Source: Osmia lignaria lignaria (taxonomy: Eukaryota > Arthropoda > Insecta > Hymenoptera > Megachilidae). From it: 64,000 bases of DNA. The first letter of the stretch is position 1. Each line of letters starts with the position of its first letter. The stretch lies in contig NC_135034.1 in the NCBI RefSeq assembly GCF_051020975.1, positions 8,122,001 through 8,186,000 on the forward strand, read 5' to 3'. The notes below the pieces were generated by a model. The model was not told the origin of the DNA. It saw only the letters and a program-made list of their open reading frames with translations, and ran no database searches. Both the position numbers and the translations under genes were made by a program. Positions 39,601 to 49,955 of this stretch are shown piece by piece.

Positions 39601-42600
39601 TTATTTAATGGACGGTCGAACAGTCGGGTAGTTGACAAATAATCGACCAATGGCGAGCATAATTTGCAGAGGATCGCAATTTTACGGGAACGATACACCC
39701 CGTGCGGAGCCGGTACGCGGTAATCGTGGTTTGCAATAATACTGTCGCCGCACAATCTCGTTCGTAACAAATTGCATTTTATCCCGCTACACCGAACCCA
39801 TTCGGTTTATGGAATCGTCCATCGATGACAAACACACGAATCGCCGCGAACGATTCGCTTCATTTCATTCCTCGAGCACCGTTTGGTCTGCAAAGTTTGC
39901 GCTTCGCCATTTGCCAGTTTTTGGTCGGTGTTTAATGGAAAGTTAAATCGACGGGATACTATTGATTCTACGGACTATGTGTAACTACGTACGTGGCTTG
40001 TGGACTTGTTTGCACAAACAAGGAATGATAAATCCGTTAGGAAATTTCCTATGCCGCAATATTCTGTTAATAATTCAGCGACTGAGTTTGATTAAGAAAA
40101 TTGTTGGCAAACAGCTTTGTTAATTAATTTGTGAAAATATTAATTTGAAGGGGAACGTTTATCTACAAGAAGAAAATTTCTAAAATATTGAATCGATCGT
40201 ATCCCAATGATTTTCGCAAATTTATGCACCAGGTTAAATTTAATTTTCTCTTTTTCCTCGAAAAATGTAATTTTATTTTCTGCCCTCCATCAGCGTCCGT
40301 TTTACCAGCGTTATCGATCCAGATAACGAGAGCTTGCCGATGCAAAGTATCTATTTTCGTGAACGAACGGCTCGGTCGATCCTGCATTTATGAATTTTTC
40401 ATCCTGAATAAAGGCATCGTCCCTTCGCGAATATCGTCTAGCATTTCTCCTCAATTAAGCCTTTGAACGTGTTCTTTTATCGGAAAGCCGGCTGAAAGAC
40501 TTCGCTGAGAAACGAGCTGAATGGCATTTCGGAGGTCGAGATGGTTCATTGAGAAGTCGCGAAAGAGAAAACGGGAGCATGGAAATTGACTGGCGTGAAC
40601 TGGTATTATCGTCGGAAGGAGTTCTACGTTTTACGATGAATGAGAACGTTCCGTCAAAGGTCTGTTTCGAGGCATTCCAGAAACGATGCAAAACGAGGAT
40701 ATCTTTTTCTTCGACGTTTCATTTTCCATCGTGCTAAATCCGATGAATAATTCAAACTGTTTCATTTGTATTGGAAAAATATTGCACGATTCAACGTGAT
40801 AATTTATGCACAGATAAATGGAGGAAGTTTGACGTTTCTCGATTTCTTTGAAAACTTTGAAAACCTTTCTATTCTATTGATAGAAACAGAGGTAGAGATT
40901 TTCGAAATTGTTATCACTCTGAATTTCACTTGAAACAGATTCAACCGCAACAGCGAAACCATCGACCATTAGCTGCAACACGACCGATGAGTTAAACATG
41001 CACAGAGTAGAATAACTCTTGTCGAATATTTCATGAAAACCGATGTACCGACCGCCCTGTTTTTCCTGTTTTTATTTACGCAATGAAAAGCATTCGAGTA
41101 GGCTGACCGTAGGAAAACTCGATCTCTAGATAAAACCGACCAGGAGAAAGAGCGGAAAAACGATGTGAAAATGGGTCAATAGCGTCGAGCCGAGTTCCGT
41201 TCTCGCAAATCTGCGCGATAGGCTCATAAAAAAGGAGCCACCCTGGCCGATCAAAGCTGGCCCTTTTTTCTCCCTCGTCCTCTGTCTTTTCTCGGCTTAA
41301 CGTACGATTAATGACCCACGGGGTTTTCGCAATCCGCTCGTAACAGCCTCCCTCTTCCCTTCAGGGATAGACCGGCTTGCCTTTTAGATTACCAAGCCAG
41401 CCTGAAAGGACGAGTTTGTATTTCGTTTTACGAGCGAACGTTGCGATCTTTTCTCGCAAACGCGACGAGAAACGGTGGCAAGGAACGGTCCTGACGGAAA
41501 CTTTATATCTCGACAAGTTTCTTACGTGTTTCGTGAAGGAAATTGTGAATTCTACTTCATTGATCGTGTTCAGCACGACCGAAAGAGGATTTTCAGTGAA
41601 ATCTTTCTTAGCAGATTTAATCCACCTTTAATATTTTTCTTAAATAATAAAAAAGCAAATTGATTTTTGAAATAATTACCTCACGTACGTGTAAATTTGG
41701 AGTATTAATGTTACAGAACAATTGCAATTCAAGATATTATTCTAATTTAGGTTTATAATTATGTTAACGTTTTGTCGAACACTCATCACTTCAATGGAAA
41801 TATGGAAACATTATTCAATAATCGAATTACCGCTGATAATTATTATTGTGGACAATTTTCCAAGGGTTTTCGCGAGATAAATTTATTCCTTATTTAGAAA
41901 TTATTGAAACACGACGCGAAACTAATAATAATGTGACTAATAATCGAGATGATCGTGGGATATCGAACGATCGCGTGTTTCACCCCCAGCTATCTAACAA
42001 TTAATTAATAATCATTATATGCTTGTTGTTTGTGCTCTATTCGTTTCGATATACAATTTCTATTACCCAGATTAATAGAGAGACATAATGCAAGTTTAAT
42101 AAGAGAAATTTACGGATAAATAAAATTTGCACCTATACCATGTTCAAAATATTTTAAACCCATCTCCGCTACTCTAACAAAATGAATCTTGAAATCAATG
42201 ATAATTTTTGTTATATTAATTCTCAGTGCGCTCTAGTTTTACAAAAGAGGGAAAAATTGATCTTCAATTGCAAATCGAACGACCGTATGTATCGAAAATC
42301 CACGAGTTTCTAGTTCGAGATGCTCGAACACAATGAAATCCAGCAACGAGAGCAATATTCGAGGCACGGGTTAACGTAGCAAACGACGATCTTTTTTATC
42401 GTCTCGTTGGAAACAGCTGCGAAAAGCGAACCGCGTTGCAGCTGCAGCTGCGACCAGCAAAACGTTTCGTACGATTTTTGCGGAGACGATTCCATTCGAA
42501 AAAAGCAACTAACATTTTTATCAATCCACGCATCCTTTATTTTGATGATTTTAATCTTTGAAATTATACTGGTATTTAATAATCAGATATTTATGCGTGA

Positions 42601-45600
42601 TTTGATAAAAGAGATTGAAATCTACGACCAAATTAGCCGTAGCCGGAGCAAAGCTAATTATTTTTGTCGAGGATGCAATTAAGCAATGAAAGTACCGAGT
42701 TGCCGTTTCAGCTCGGATTTTAAACGAATTACCGTGCTCATCGGGACACCAGGGGTTTTATCAGGATAATCAGCGTCGACCGATCCCACGAAAACGCGAC
42801 ACTAATTAACCATCGATGTCGACGCGAATCATCTCCCCAGTGGGCTGTTCCTCGCTGACCGATAATTATCCACAGTTTCAGTTTCGTTTAACGATTCCCC
42901 GTCCAAATGTCTCACGAATAATTTTATTTATTTTAGTAATAAAAAAGAAACGAGCCTCAACGTTGTAATTTGAGTTACAACGAAACAACAATGTGTCAGG
43001 TGAAAGGAAATAAAATAAAAAGAATCATCGCTTTCTGTTTGTTTCTCGTACAAACATCTCGCAGTATCAAAGCCGCCACAGAGTTCGTCGTTTAGTCGTT
43101 AACCGTAAAAGGGTGACGTTACAAAACAAAGGATGCCAGCATTAAACGTTGCAGAACTTCGTTTGTGTCTCGGTGTTCTCTGTGCGACGAACGCGTTTTC
43201 TTTCCGACGTGTTCCTTGCATAATGCAACGTCGGTGCAACGACACCGAGTCGCTGCGCTATTTACCGGTGTCGGTTGAAAGCAACCCTCTACACATGCAA
43301 CCCCTTCCCTTCCGTCGTGGTAGGGTTCGAGTTACAACCAGACCGTTTGCTTCTAACCACTGAACACAATCACCAGCGAGAAGGAAATTGCAAACTCGCC
43401 TTGCTTTTCAGTAAATATTGAACCAACCACGATATCTTGAAATAACAGAGTCTCCGGTTGACAAATGTGCCTTCTCTTGCCACGCGAAGAATATCCTGTT
43501 GCATTTTCAGATATGCGCAAGAATAACTCGGCGAACCACAATTTATGAGTCTGAATGAAAATTTATGGGCATGTGCAGGCATCTCAGGTATGAATAAGCA
43601 GATGCATTTTTTATAACTGCAATGTGTGGCTCTTGAGACGGGTGGAATGCACCCTTATTGCGTAACAAGATCAATATTTTCATACCGGCATCTCAAGATA
43701 ACCCTTTGTACACTTGAAGATCAGATAAATTAATTTAATTGGTTCGATAGTGGTATTAAGTAGTAAAGTCAATGAAAGATCAGACACGCGGTGAAACGCG
43801 TTAAAATAAAAACTATAATAGTAAGATTTGAATCTCCAATTTCACGTTTATTTTATAACCGCACAGACGTAAAATAATTCACGAAGTAACCATTTTTTCC
43901 CCACCGTTCATATTTTCCTTTATCGCGGCTCATTTGACGTTTTTGCGGCCGCCATGGCGGGCAGAAACGGGGCTATATATTCCTAGCTCATTTTTATTCA
44001 AATCTGAACACGACGCGAGGAAATTCTTCAAAATTTAATGAAAACGTATCCCACGTACGGTGATTTTTCACGTTGAACACAGAAATGCTTGGATATTCTT
44101 TCCTGAACTCCCTTGCTTTTTAATGAAACGACTGAAACATTAACCTTCTGCCAGCTTCTTATTCCGAGCGAACAAAGCATTAAGATATCAAGTATAAAAA
44201 TGTCTGCATAATATCTCTATTAATCCTTTCGTTGATCCTTTGAAGTTTAAATAAAAATAATTTTTCACGACTAAAATTACAAGTTCTACTAAAAATTCTG
44301 CGAAAAGAATATTAAAATAAATTTACTTTTTAAACACCACGTGTAATAAAAAAATGTTAACTGAGCTAAAAGGAATTTACAAAAAGAAAAAAGAAATAGG
44401 ATAATATTTAACATCAACCCTTTGTTTGAAAATCTTTCACACCTCATTTTTAGCGTATAACAAATTATTCTCCCCGAATGGATATTGTCTATTTACAACT
44501 AGGGGAGCAATGTTCATTCGCTGGATAGACGAACGATTATTAAAGGCGTTGAAAGAATATCGCAAAATGGCAAATGATCACGGTCAGGATTATTATAAAG
44601 CAAAAGAACGCCCACGCGGTAACGACTGGCGTCATTCCGCTCGCTTTCCGTTCTCCCTCGGGCTTCATTAACGTGCGTCATAAAGCAGCAACGCAGCGAG
44701 AAGCATTTTTTTCGAGCGATAAATCGTACCGGAAAATCTACCGGATTTAGGCATTAATCAATTGATCCATGATACGAACAGCATTCGTGAAGAATCTTTT
44801 TTTATTTCTCTTGGCCGGTCGATTACGAGGATATCTGGTACAGTAGAATAGACCGTGTGTGGTCAGACATACTATAGGCGGTAGCCGATTAAGTCCTAAC
44901 AGTTTCACGTAGAATCTTTGACGAAATTCAATGATTTCTACGAAGGTCGCAACATTTTTTCGACTAAATTTGAAGACTGAAGATTTTCCCTTAGATACAA
45001 GAAAATTATCCAGGATCAGCAGAAATTAATGAGTCCTTTTTGCAGCTGATGCACAGGAACGCGGCACTCGGAAAAGGAAAAAAAAGGATGAGTTCTTCCG
45101 TTTAATCATCGGTCTGCCGTGCAACGGAACACAGCAGCGCGACAAAAAGACTGGAGGAACAATTTTCCTCCATTTGCAGAGGAAGTGGTTCGCTTCGCGA
45201 TCCTAGATCCCCCGTTTGAAACGCTCGCCTCTGCTCACGATCGAGATTATTCCACGGTGAACTAATCACCGATCGCAACGATAAATACCACGGTTCCTCG
45301 ATTAAAATTCTTATTAAACAGCGAGAACGACGAGCGCTGAAAACAATTATATTCCACGCTTCGTGAATTCCCGGGAAAATAAAAGGGGAAAAAAAAATGA
45401 GAGATGTCGTTTCGTTATGCGACCACGGTCTATCGATTTTCCGCCTCGAGAACGCTCCTCGCCTCTTAACTCGATTTTATGAATGACTCGCTAATTGCAC
45501 TTTATGCAACTCGCTTGTCCATGTTTGCGAAGAATAGAATTTATCATCTTTCTCGGATGTATGGTCGAATGAAATATTCGAAACAGAAACGATGAAAAAT

Positions 45601-48600
45601 ATTATTTTGAATTATTTCAGGAAATATACAGAGCGAGCGACTTCATTTTGGTAATAAAAATTTCATCAAAACGATGCACTTTTAACCCATTAATATACGA
45701 AGCTGCATCCTAGCATTTTCCTGTGCCTTTTGTACCTTGTTTGTATCTCTTTTTTTTTATCTTTCATTCCGTTTATCTTAGTATTTCAGTGCTGTATATG
45801 CACAATAGTCGAAAATTCATCCACCAAGTTGATCGCAGCGAAAATCACTTTAGTTTCAGGAGAATTTTATTTTTAGCCACCGTTTCAACACGCGTTTTGA
45901 TCGAACAGTTGCTTGCTCGGTAAAAATCGTGAAAAATTCGTTCTTCGAACGTGTCGAGACGTCATCGTATAAACAGCTTCTTTCAAATGAAATTTCATAT
46001 CGTATTAAATATTTCAAAGCAGAGTGTATAATTAACCCTCGGACCACGGGGAGAACCCCAATCTCTCTCAATCCTCTCCTGGAGAGAGGAACAATGTCAG
46101 TCATACACGTAATTACTTTGGAATCGAGCTTTTCTATTGGCACGTTTAAATATCATTTCATCGTAAGCTTCGCTGGTAAATAGGATCGAATCGAAAGTTA
46201 TCGATCGAACGAATCGACGGCTAGCAAATACAGAACCGACGAAATCGACGATCAAACGGGACGAACCTATTAGCGAAATGAAACCGAAGCGAGGCGAGGC
46301 GAAACAGGTAAATTACTGGAGCAAAAAAATGTGAAACGGAACGAGAAACTAGGAGATAGTTTATCTTGAAAATACACATGGATCGCTCAAAAAATTCTAG
46401 GAATTATTTTCCCTAACATTCGTCTGCATTCATTCGAAATTTTCCTTTTTTTTTACGTTACATATGAATCATGTCCTTTAATATTCATTGTTCATATAGA
46501 TATTATGAATTCAAATTTCGTACTTTCCAGCAGGTATACAACAACAAACTCTTTAAACTAAATTCAAATTACAAACTACTTTCACTCACATAATGCAAGG
46601 AAAATGGGGCAATTTTGTACGTTGGCTGATCTTTAATGTAAATTTTCGAGCATGATATTCTTCTTATCATGATAATAGGAGACAGATAAGAATTATCATA
46701 AAAATTGAGAAAATAATAAGGTGTTTGAGACGAAAGGGCGAGATACGACTGAAGATAAACATTACAATTAGGTTTATCACGAGCAATGAAGTTGGCAACG
46801 ACCAAGGGTATTAAAAGAGAGAGAATTGGGACGCAGGAGCCCCGAAATTCGTAGTCGGCGCCTGGTGATTCATCAATGAAAAATTCGACCCACTTGTCAC
46901 ATCGCGGCTGGCATTAATAAGCTCTGCAAATCCGACGAGCAGCTTTAACAACACGACCTCGACCCGATCGTCGAGTCGTCGCTGCCAACAAAGATTTTCA
47001 CTCCGTTCCCGCCGATTTTTCGAATGAAAAAAGAATTTCCATTATGACTTTAGATCATCCAGGAATTTTTATGTCTTTAAAGCAAGAAAATACATCGAAA
47101 CTTCCAAGTAATAAAACATTGAACATTGAGACTTACGTGCCAAATGTATAAAATTTTGAACATTTTATATAAGATTTCGTATTTGGAGAAAATTCCTCAA
47201 GAAATCTTTCTGCTATTTTATTAAAAAATTGATGAAATTTATGGCCCTCCCGCCTCTAATTCCCCACATTTAACTATTCCATTTAGAAAGAATATTTTTA
47301 AAGGAAATTCATGGAGACAGTAGATCATCTTATTTACCAGTGACACGACTTTAATAATTGACAATTTATACGCGTTCAGAGGTAACTCTCTCTACGGAAG
47401 TTTCCAAAGGAACGAGCGGATCTCTGTTAATCCTGGGGAAGTTTTTGTTCGTCGCCGTGACGGAACTGCATAATCTTCCCGAGATCGAATTAATTCAACT
47501 TCGACAAAAAGACCAGACCATCCTTCCAAGTTCTACAACCACCTTTTTCCCTTTAACGCACACTTTGGTAACTCGTCGTTCCTTAAATCGTGCCTTCAAA
47601 TTAAAACGAGCTGGCAAATATACGCTTTCATTAAACATTTCCTACCATTCAACCACCTAAAAGTGTACTATTTCATCTTTTATCCTTTCATCATTAATTA
47701 AAAAAGTATCACTAACGTATAAATAGTTGCAGTTATAACAAAATGTGTTCGTATAATAGATTGTTAATTAATAAACTGCGATTTCTAGATCGTGCATACG
47801 AACTGAAATTTTATAGGACTTCTAATAAATATGCAGTAGTAGTGAATTGAATTTCTAAGTCAGTTCGAATTCACAGAACCCCGTTGATCTTTTGCCAGAG
47901 AGCCATAAAAGCGAAGAACACTCGAGTTCTATCGCCATCGATAGAAGCAAACTGGCTTTTTAAATAACAACTGTGCGATTCACGGGTCAAAGGTGAAACC
48001 GTCGAAAAGTTTAGTTTTAGCAGAGGCAGAAGTTCGTGGTCCAGTTTCCATCTGCGTTTTTTCTTTATACAACGTAATTACATTGGAAATTTTCCAGGCT
48101 GGATTATTTAAAAATATTTCTATGAAACAGCGACGGAAACACTGGTAACTTGACCCACCAAGGCTTTTAAAAGGTCAAGAAAAAATTAAACTTCAATCAT
48201 CCCTTTTAGAAATAAATAATTAAAACTCCCTTTTATAATCTAAATCAAAAAGCCATATAAAATGTTGTACCTTTAATCAATGCACCTCGATAATGATTGC
48301 ATCAAATTAAACGACGGTAATGAAATTCCAATAACGTTAAATATTACACGAGAGACATATTCTTGGCGTAGAAATATTTAATAACTCGTATAATTAACCA
48401 GTAACGATATAAACGACACACGAGCAATTTCGACCCGGTCATACCGTCTGGTGAAATGATTAATTCGCAATCTCGCGAGAAACCCAGTCGATTTTAACAA
48501 CGATTAAGCCGCAATTATCGACTGGCTTTTTCTGTGCTATTCATTTACACGACCAGAAGGAATATTTCAGAGCGATGGTAAAATGTGCTTTTCGGTTCAT

Positions 48601-49955
48601 TGATATCCATGCGGTGTAGATCGACATTTTTCATCGGTTATTTTCGCTTCGAGCGAATTCAGGACACGCAAGCTCGGCATACGTCGCCGAAAAGCACGGG
48701 GAAAGCTCGTCCCTCGATTTTTCGATGACGAACAGAGGAAAAACAATCTGTCTCACGATTAACCGCACGAAGCTCAATAAATAAACTTCGCCGCTCGTTA
48801 AATAACGAATACCATCTTTCGAGAAATTTCAATATTTAGATTAAAGATACGTGCAGGTAAAAGGATTGGTTTTATATCTTTTCCATCATCACTTTCCGAA
48901 GGAAACCTGATTTGATCACGAATGTAGTAGAATTTCTAATTTTCAAACGCTAATTAATTAGTATAACACTATATAAAAATGGTCCAAAGAATATTGATTA
49001 ACCCCTTCGCATCCACAGACGAGATATTTCGCCAACTGATTTGTAGCCAACTAATTTATAGAACGAAAAGTTCACGACTCGTTCTTAAATTAAAAATCCA
49101 AAATGTCAAACAAACGACACTGAATCGGGAAATATTTTGTATAAAAGATCGAAGGGATAATAATCAGTTAGCGAGATATCTCGTCCATGGATGAGAAGGG
49201 GTTAAACAGGGTGTCTCTCTTTGACAGTTATCAGAAACGCAGATAGTAACATAGCTTTTTTTTAAATAAATCAATACTTTAAACCGGAGCTAGCGAACAC
49301 AAGGTTCTTCATTTTGGTATTTTTCATTCGAATGATAGCGGATAACGGGCCCACTGAAGCAGAACGGCGAACAGGGTAAACAATGAACTATTAACGCGAT
49401 CTATACGCGAAGCAAGTGCAGCTGGCACGCGCAACGAAAGCACAGTTGTGTTTTAATGGAGATAAACGATCAGGGTATTGTTGAAGAAAATTGAAAGGCG
49501 TCCCGACTGCACGAGACTTGGCGAAACGAATCAAAGGAAACCAGCGGGGAGGACGTAGAAATTAAACATTTCTAGAGCGACGGTGCTTGAATGTTAATGT
49601 TCGTTTGTCGTTGTAAATCCTTTGGAAAGATTTATTTTATTTCAACGCGACAACTCTAATTCGAGAATCGCTTTAAGAAAAAAGGTCATTTTACAAGTTT
49701 CTGTTAAAAATAATTTTCGATCAATTTTTGGAAAATAAGTGTTGGCTCACCTGGAAAGCCTTTCTTATATCCAGGCGGAAGAAACGCGGCAGGCGGCGTG
49801 ATTGGCGGTGCCGAATCCCAGCAGGGTACGACATCCGGTTGCATGGCGTATCCTGGAGGAAGCTCCAGGATTTTCTGTTGTTTTTCGCATCGTCTACGTC
49901 GACGGCCACCCGGCGCGAATGTTTTCACGGCCGCCAGAAAACCGACCCCACTCAT
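21667..49955 (-). CDS. Phactr: Phosphatase and actin regulator (PHACTR), long form, ten coding exons
   Basis: Exons, 5' to 3' on the minus strand: 49955-49751, 32171-31971, 29089-28856, 28787-28538, 26164-26019, 23871-23715, 22433-22378, 22191-22088, 22017-21845 and 21682-21667. All junctions are GT-AG and all phases agree; the sum is 1542 bases, 513 residues. Residues 1-345 are Pro/Ser/Glu-rich and probably disordered. Three RPEL motifs follow: RPDRQEL at 365-371, RPTQEEL at 403-409 and RPTVEEL at 441-447. The tail has the PP1-binding IIRF at 452-455, RRADKPWTRLT, and the terminal FHRP. PHACTR proteins bind G-actin through RPEL motifs and direct PP1 to cytoskeletal substrates, in cytoplasm and nucleus. 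The first exon is the least certain part. The extra N-terminal RPEL and basic patch of vertebrate PHACTRs was not found; it may be absent, or lie upstream. Confidence 0.9.
21845..22017 (-). CDS. Phactr: PHACTR coding exon 9, PP1-binding region
   Basis: Encodes IIRFNDYIEVTQAHDYDRRA, then DKPWTRLTPKDKAAIRKELN and EFKSSEMAVHEDSRHLT. This is the most conserved part of the family. In PHACTR1 the IIRF-like motif plus downstream Arg and Trp form an extended PP1 docking string that changes PP1 substrate choice; the equivalent residues are present here. A second AG eight bases into the exon is a weak alternative acceptor that would break the frame. Confidence 0.96.
22088..22191 (-). CDS. Phactr: PHACTR coding exon 8, third RPEL motif
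   Basis: Encodes a Lys/Glu-rich linker (SPAEEKKQKEEKKR) and RKLSFRPTVEELKEKK. Acceptor CTTTCAG, donor AAG|GTACAT, ends in phase 0. Confidence 0.95.
22378..22433 (-). CDS. Phactr: PHACTR coding exon 7, second RPEL motif (56-base micro-exon)
   Basis: Encodes RLSMRPTQEELEERNILK, almost exactly one RPEL motif. Phase 2 in, phase 1 out. Skipping it would shift the frame, so it should be constitutive. Confidence 0.95.
22434..23714 (-). other. PHACTR intron 6
   Basis: Intron between the first and second RPEL exons. AT-rich; no feature of note. Confidence 0.8.
23715..23871 (-). CDS. Phactr: PHACTR coding exon 6, first RPEL motif
   Basis: Encodes RLAAKIARKESLSLKLALRP, with the RPEL core RPDRQEL, then INRNILQLQTDNERQETKE. 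In the family, the Arg-Pro and Glu-Leu of the core contact actin. Ends in phase 2 within an Arg codon. Used by both predicted isoforms. Confidence 0.95.
24081..24279 (-). CDS. Phactr: Alternative first exon, short PHACTR form
   Basis: An ATG at 24279 opens a 66-codon frame starting MLSIWTASTLSIACSS and ending VDMVGGFDT, with donor ACAG|GTAGTG leaving one base. Joined to the exon at 23871 it forms a Gly codon and continues in frame into RLAAKIARKESLSLKL. The joined frame is 705 bases, 234 residues, and keeps all three RPEL motifs and the PP1-binding tail but drops the 345-residue disordered N-terminus. The phase match is strong support; transcription is not shown by sequence alone. Confidence 0.65.
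24280..26018 (-). other. PHACTR intron 5, presumed promoter region of the short form
   Basis: The DNA just upstream (higher coordinates) of the alternative first exon would have to hold the short-form promoter. I see no clear TATA box there. The remainder is AT-rich intron without a supported gene. Confidence 0.5.
26019..26164 (-). CDS. Phactr: PHACTR coding exon 5, with tandem NAGNAG acceptor
   Basis: Encodes RPVRFGLALPCTLENKENAR and an acidic stretch ending YRDEYDDEK. The NKEN motif and the acidic stretch match the segment just before the RPEL block in vertebrate PHACTRs. The acceptor reads TTTCAGCAG, so either AG can be used: the exon can start at 26164 or 26161, adding or dropping one Ser while keeping frame. 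Confidence 0.88.
26165..28537 (-). other. PHACTR intron 4
   Basis: Contains a GA-rich low-complexity tract at about 27258-27330, a TA-rich microsatellite near 27585-27625 and the long T run at 28449-28472. No nested gene is supported. Confidence 0.7.
28538..28787 (-). CDS. Phactr: PHACTR coding exon 4
   Basis: Begins with an acidic run (DEEDFDVEEEDNMYVARM), then KFHAVPLKSVLKKRSS, and ends TLRQELHASF. Donor CAA|GTTAGT leaves two bases of an Asn codon. A run of more than 20 T (28449-28472) lies about 65 bases into the following intron. Confidence 0.85.
28856..29089 (-). CDS. Phactr: PHACTR coding exon 3
   Basis: Encodes EKGVLDQSSENQQVIERC, a Pro-rich stretch with IPLSEIGPIPPPPMF, and ends NPLSSDYEDE. 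Acceptor TTTTCAG, donor GAAG|GTAGGT. The first codon, completed from exon 2, is Met. The proline runs may bind SH3, WW or EVH1 domains; that is inference. Confidence 0.8.
29090..31970 (-). other. PHACTR intron 2
   Basis: Ordinary AT-rich intron; no repeat or nested gene recognised. Confidence 0.7.
31971..32171 (-). CDS. Phactr: PHACTR coding exon 2
   Basis: Encodes a Pro/Ala/Ser-rich linker starting PKKEKTEQSANG and ending ARVVARRLILFD. Acceptor TGTTGCAG and donor GACA|GTGAGT. Enters and leaves in phase 1. The upstream intron is about 17.6 kb. Base composition is clearly more GC-rich than the flanking intron. Confidence 0.75.
32957..33330. repeat. Degenerate tandem repeat, four units of 91-94 bp
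   Basis: Units start with GACAGT(C/G)AACG-like sequence at 32957, 33051, 33145 and 33236. Shared blocks recur in order: a GACGAAA-like block near unit base 27, a CATTC or ATTCG block in the middle, GAAGACGAAAATTA-like sequence and a GAAATTTC-like end. The start of each unit resembles the inverted terminus of the TTAA elements elsewhere in the window. Confidence 0.7.
35658..35689. repeat. Perfect 9-bp hairpin
   Basis: CTGAAACTA at 35658-35666 and its exact complement TAGTTTCAG at 35681-35689 flank a 14-bp loop that contains AGTAGTATAGG, a box also seen in the ~30-bp repeat family near 59040. Confidence 0.6.
44839..44900. repeat. Dispersed copy of the ~30-bp repeat unit
   Basis: Reads CAGTAGAATAGACCGTGTGT followed by GGTCAGACATACTATAGG. 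The same blocks occur on the opposite strand near 60930-60995 and in degenerate tandem form near 59040-59330. Confidence 0.5.
48998..49205. mobile_element. MITE candidate with TTAA ends and 44-bp inverted termini, 208 bp
   Basis: TTAA occurs at 48998-49001 and 49202-49205. The first 44 bases read inward from each end match at 39 positions, beginning TTAACCCCTTC and including GACGAGATAT and AACTGATT. This is the clearest inverted-repeat element in the window. It has no transposase; it would depend on an element elsewhere, probably of the piggyBac superfamily. Confidence 0.75.
49751..49955 (-). CDS. Phactr: PHACTR coding exon 1 (proposed)
   Basis: Starts MSGVGFLAAVK, carries a basic run GGRRRRRCEK, then a Pro-rich segment ending PPGYKKGFP. 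The strong donor CCAG|GTGAGC leaves phase 1, and joining to the next exon makes a Glu codon, in frame. The frame stays open upstream of this ATG to about 50231, so the true start or an upstream acceptor may lie further 5'. I do not recognise the peptide itself; the assignment rests on phase, strand and position. Confidence 0.55.

Larger units (their letters stand above)
32172..49750 (-). other. PHACTR intron 1, about 17.6 kb
   Basis: Large intron with no supported coding exon on either strand. Long introns near the 5' end often hold enhancers, but none is identified. It contains the 94-bp tandem repeat at 32957-33330, a perfect hairpin at 35658-35689, a single repeat-family unit near 44839 and the MITE candidate at 48998-49205. 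I looked for an exon coding the N-terminal basic/RPEL segment of vertebrate PHACTRs and did not find one. Confidence 0.6.

Noticed and set aside
48979..49194. 71-codon plus-strand frame
   Set aside because: Lies almost entirely inside the 208-bp MITE candidate and has no recognisable domain.
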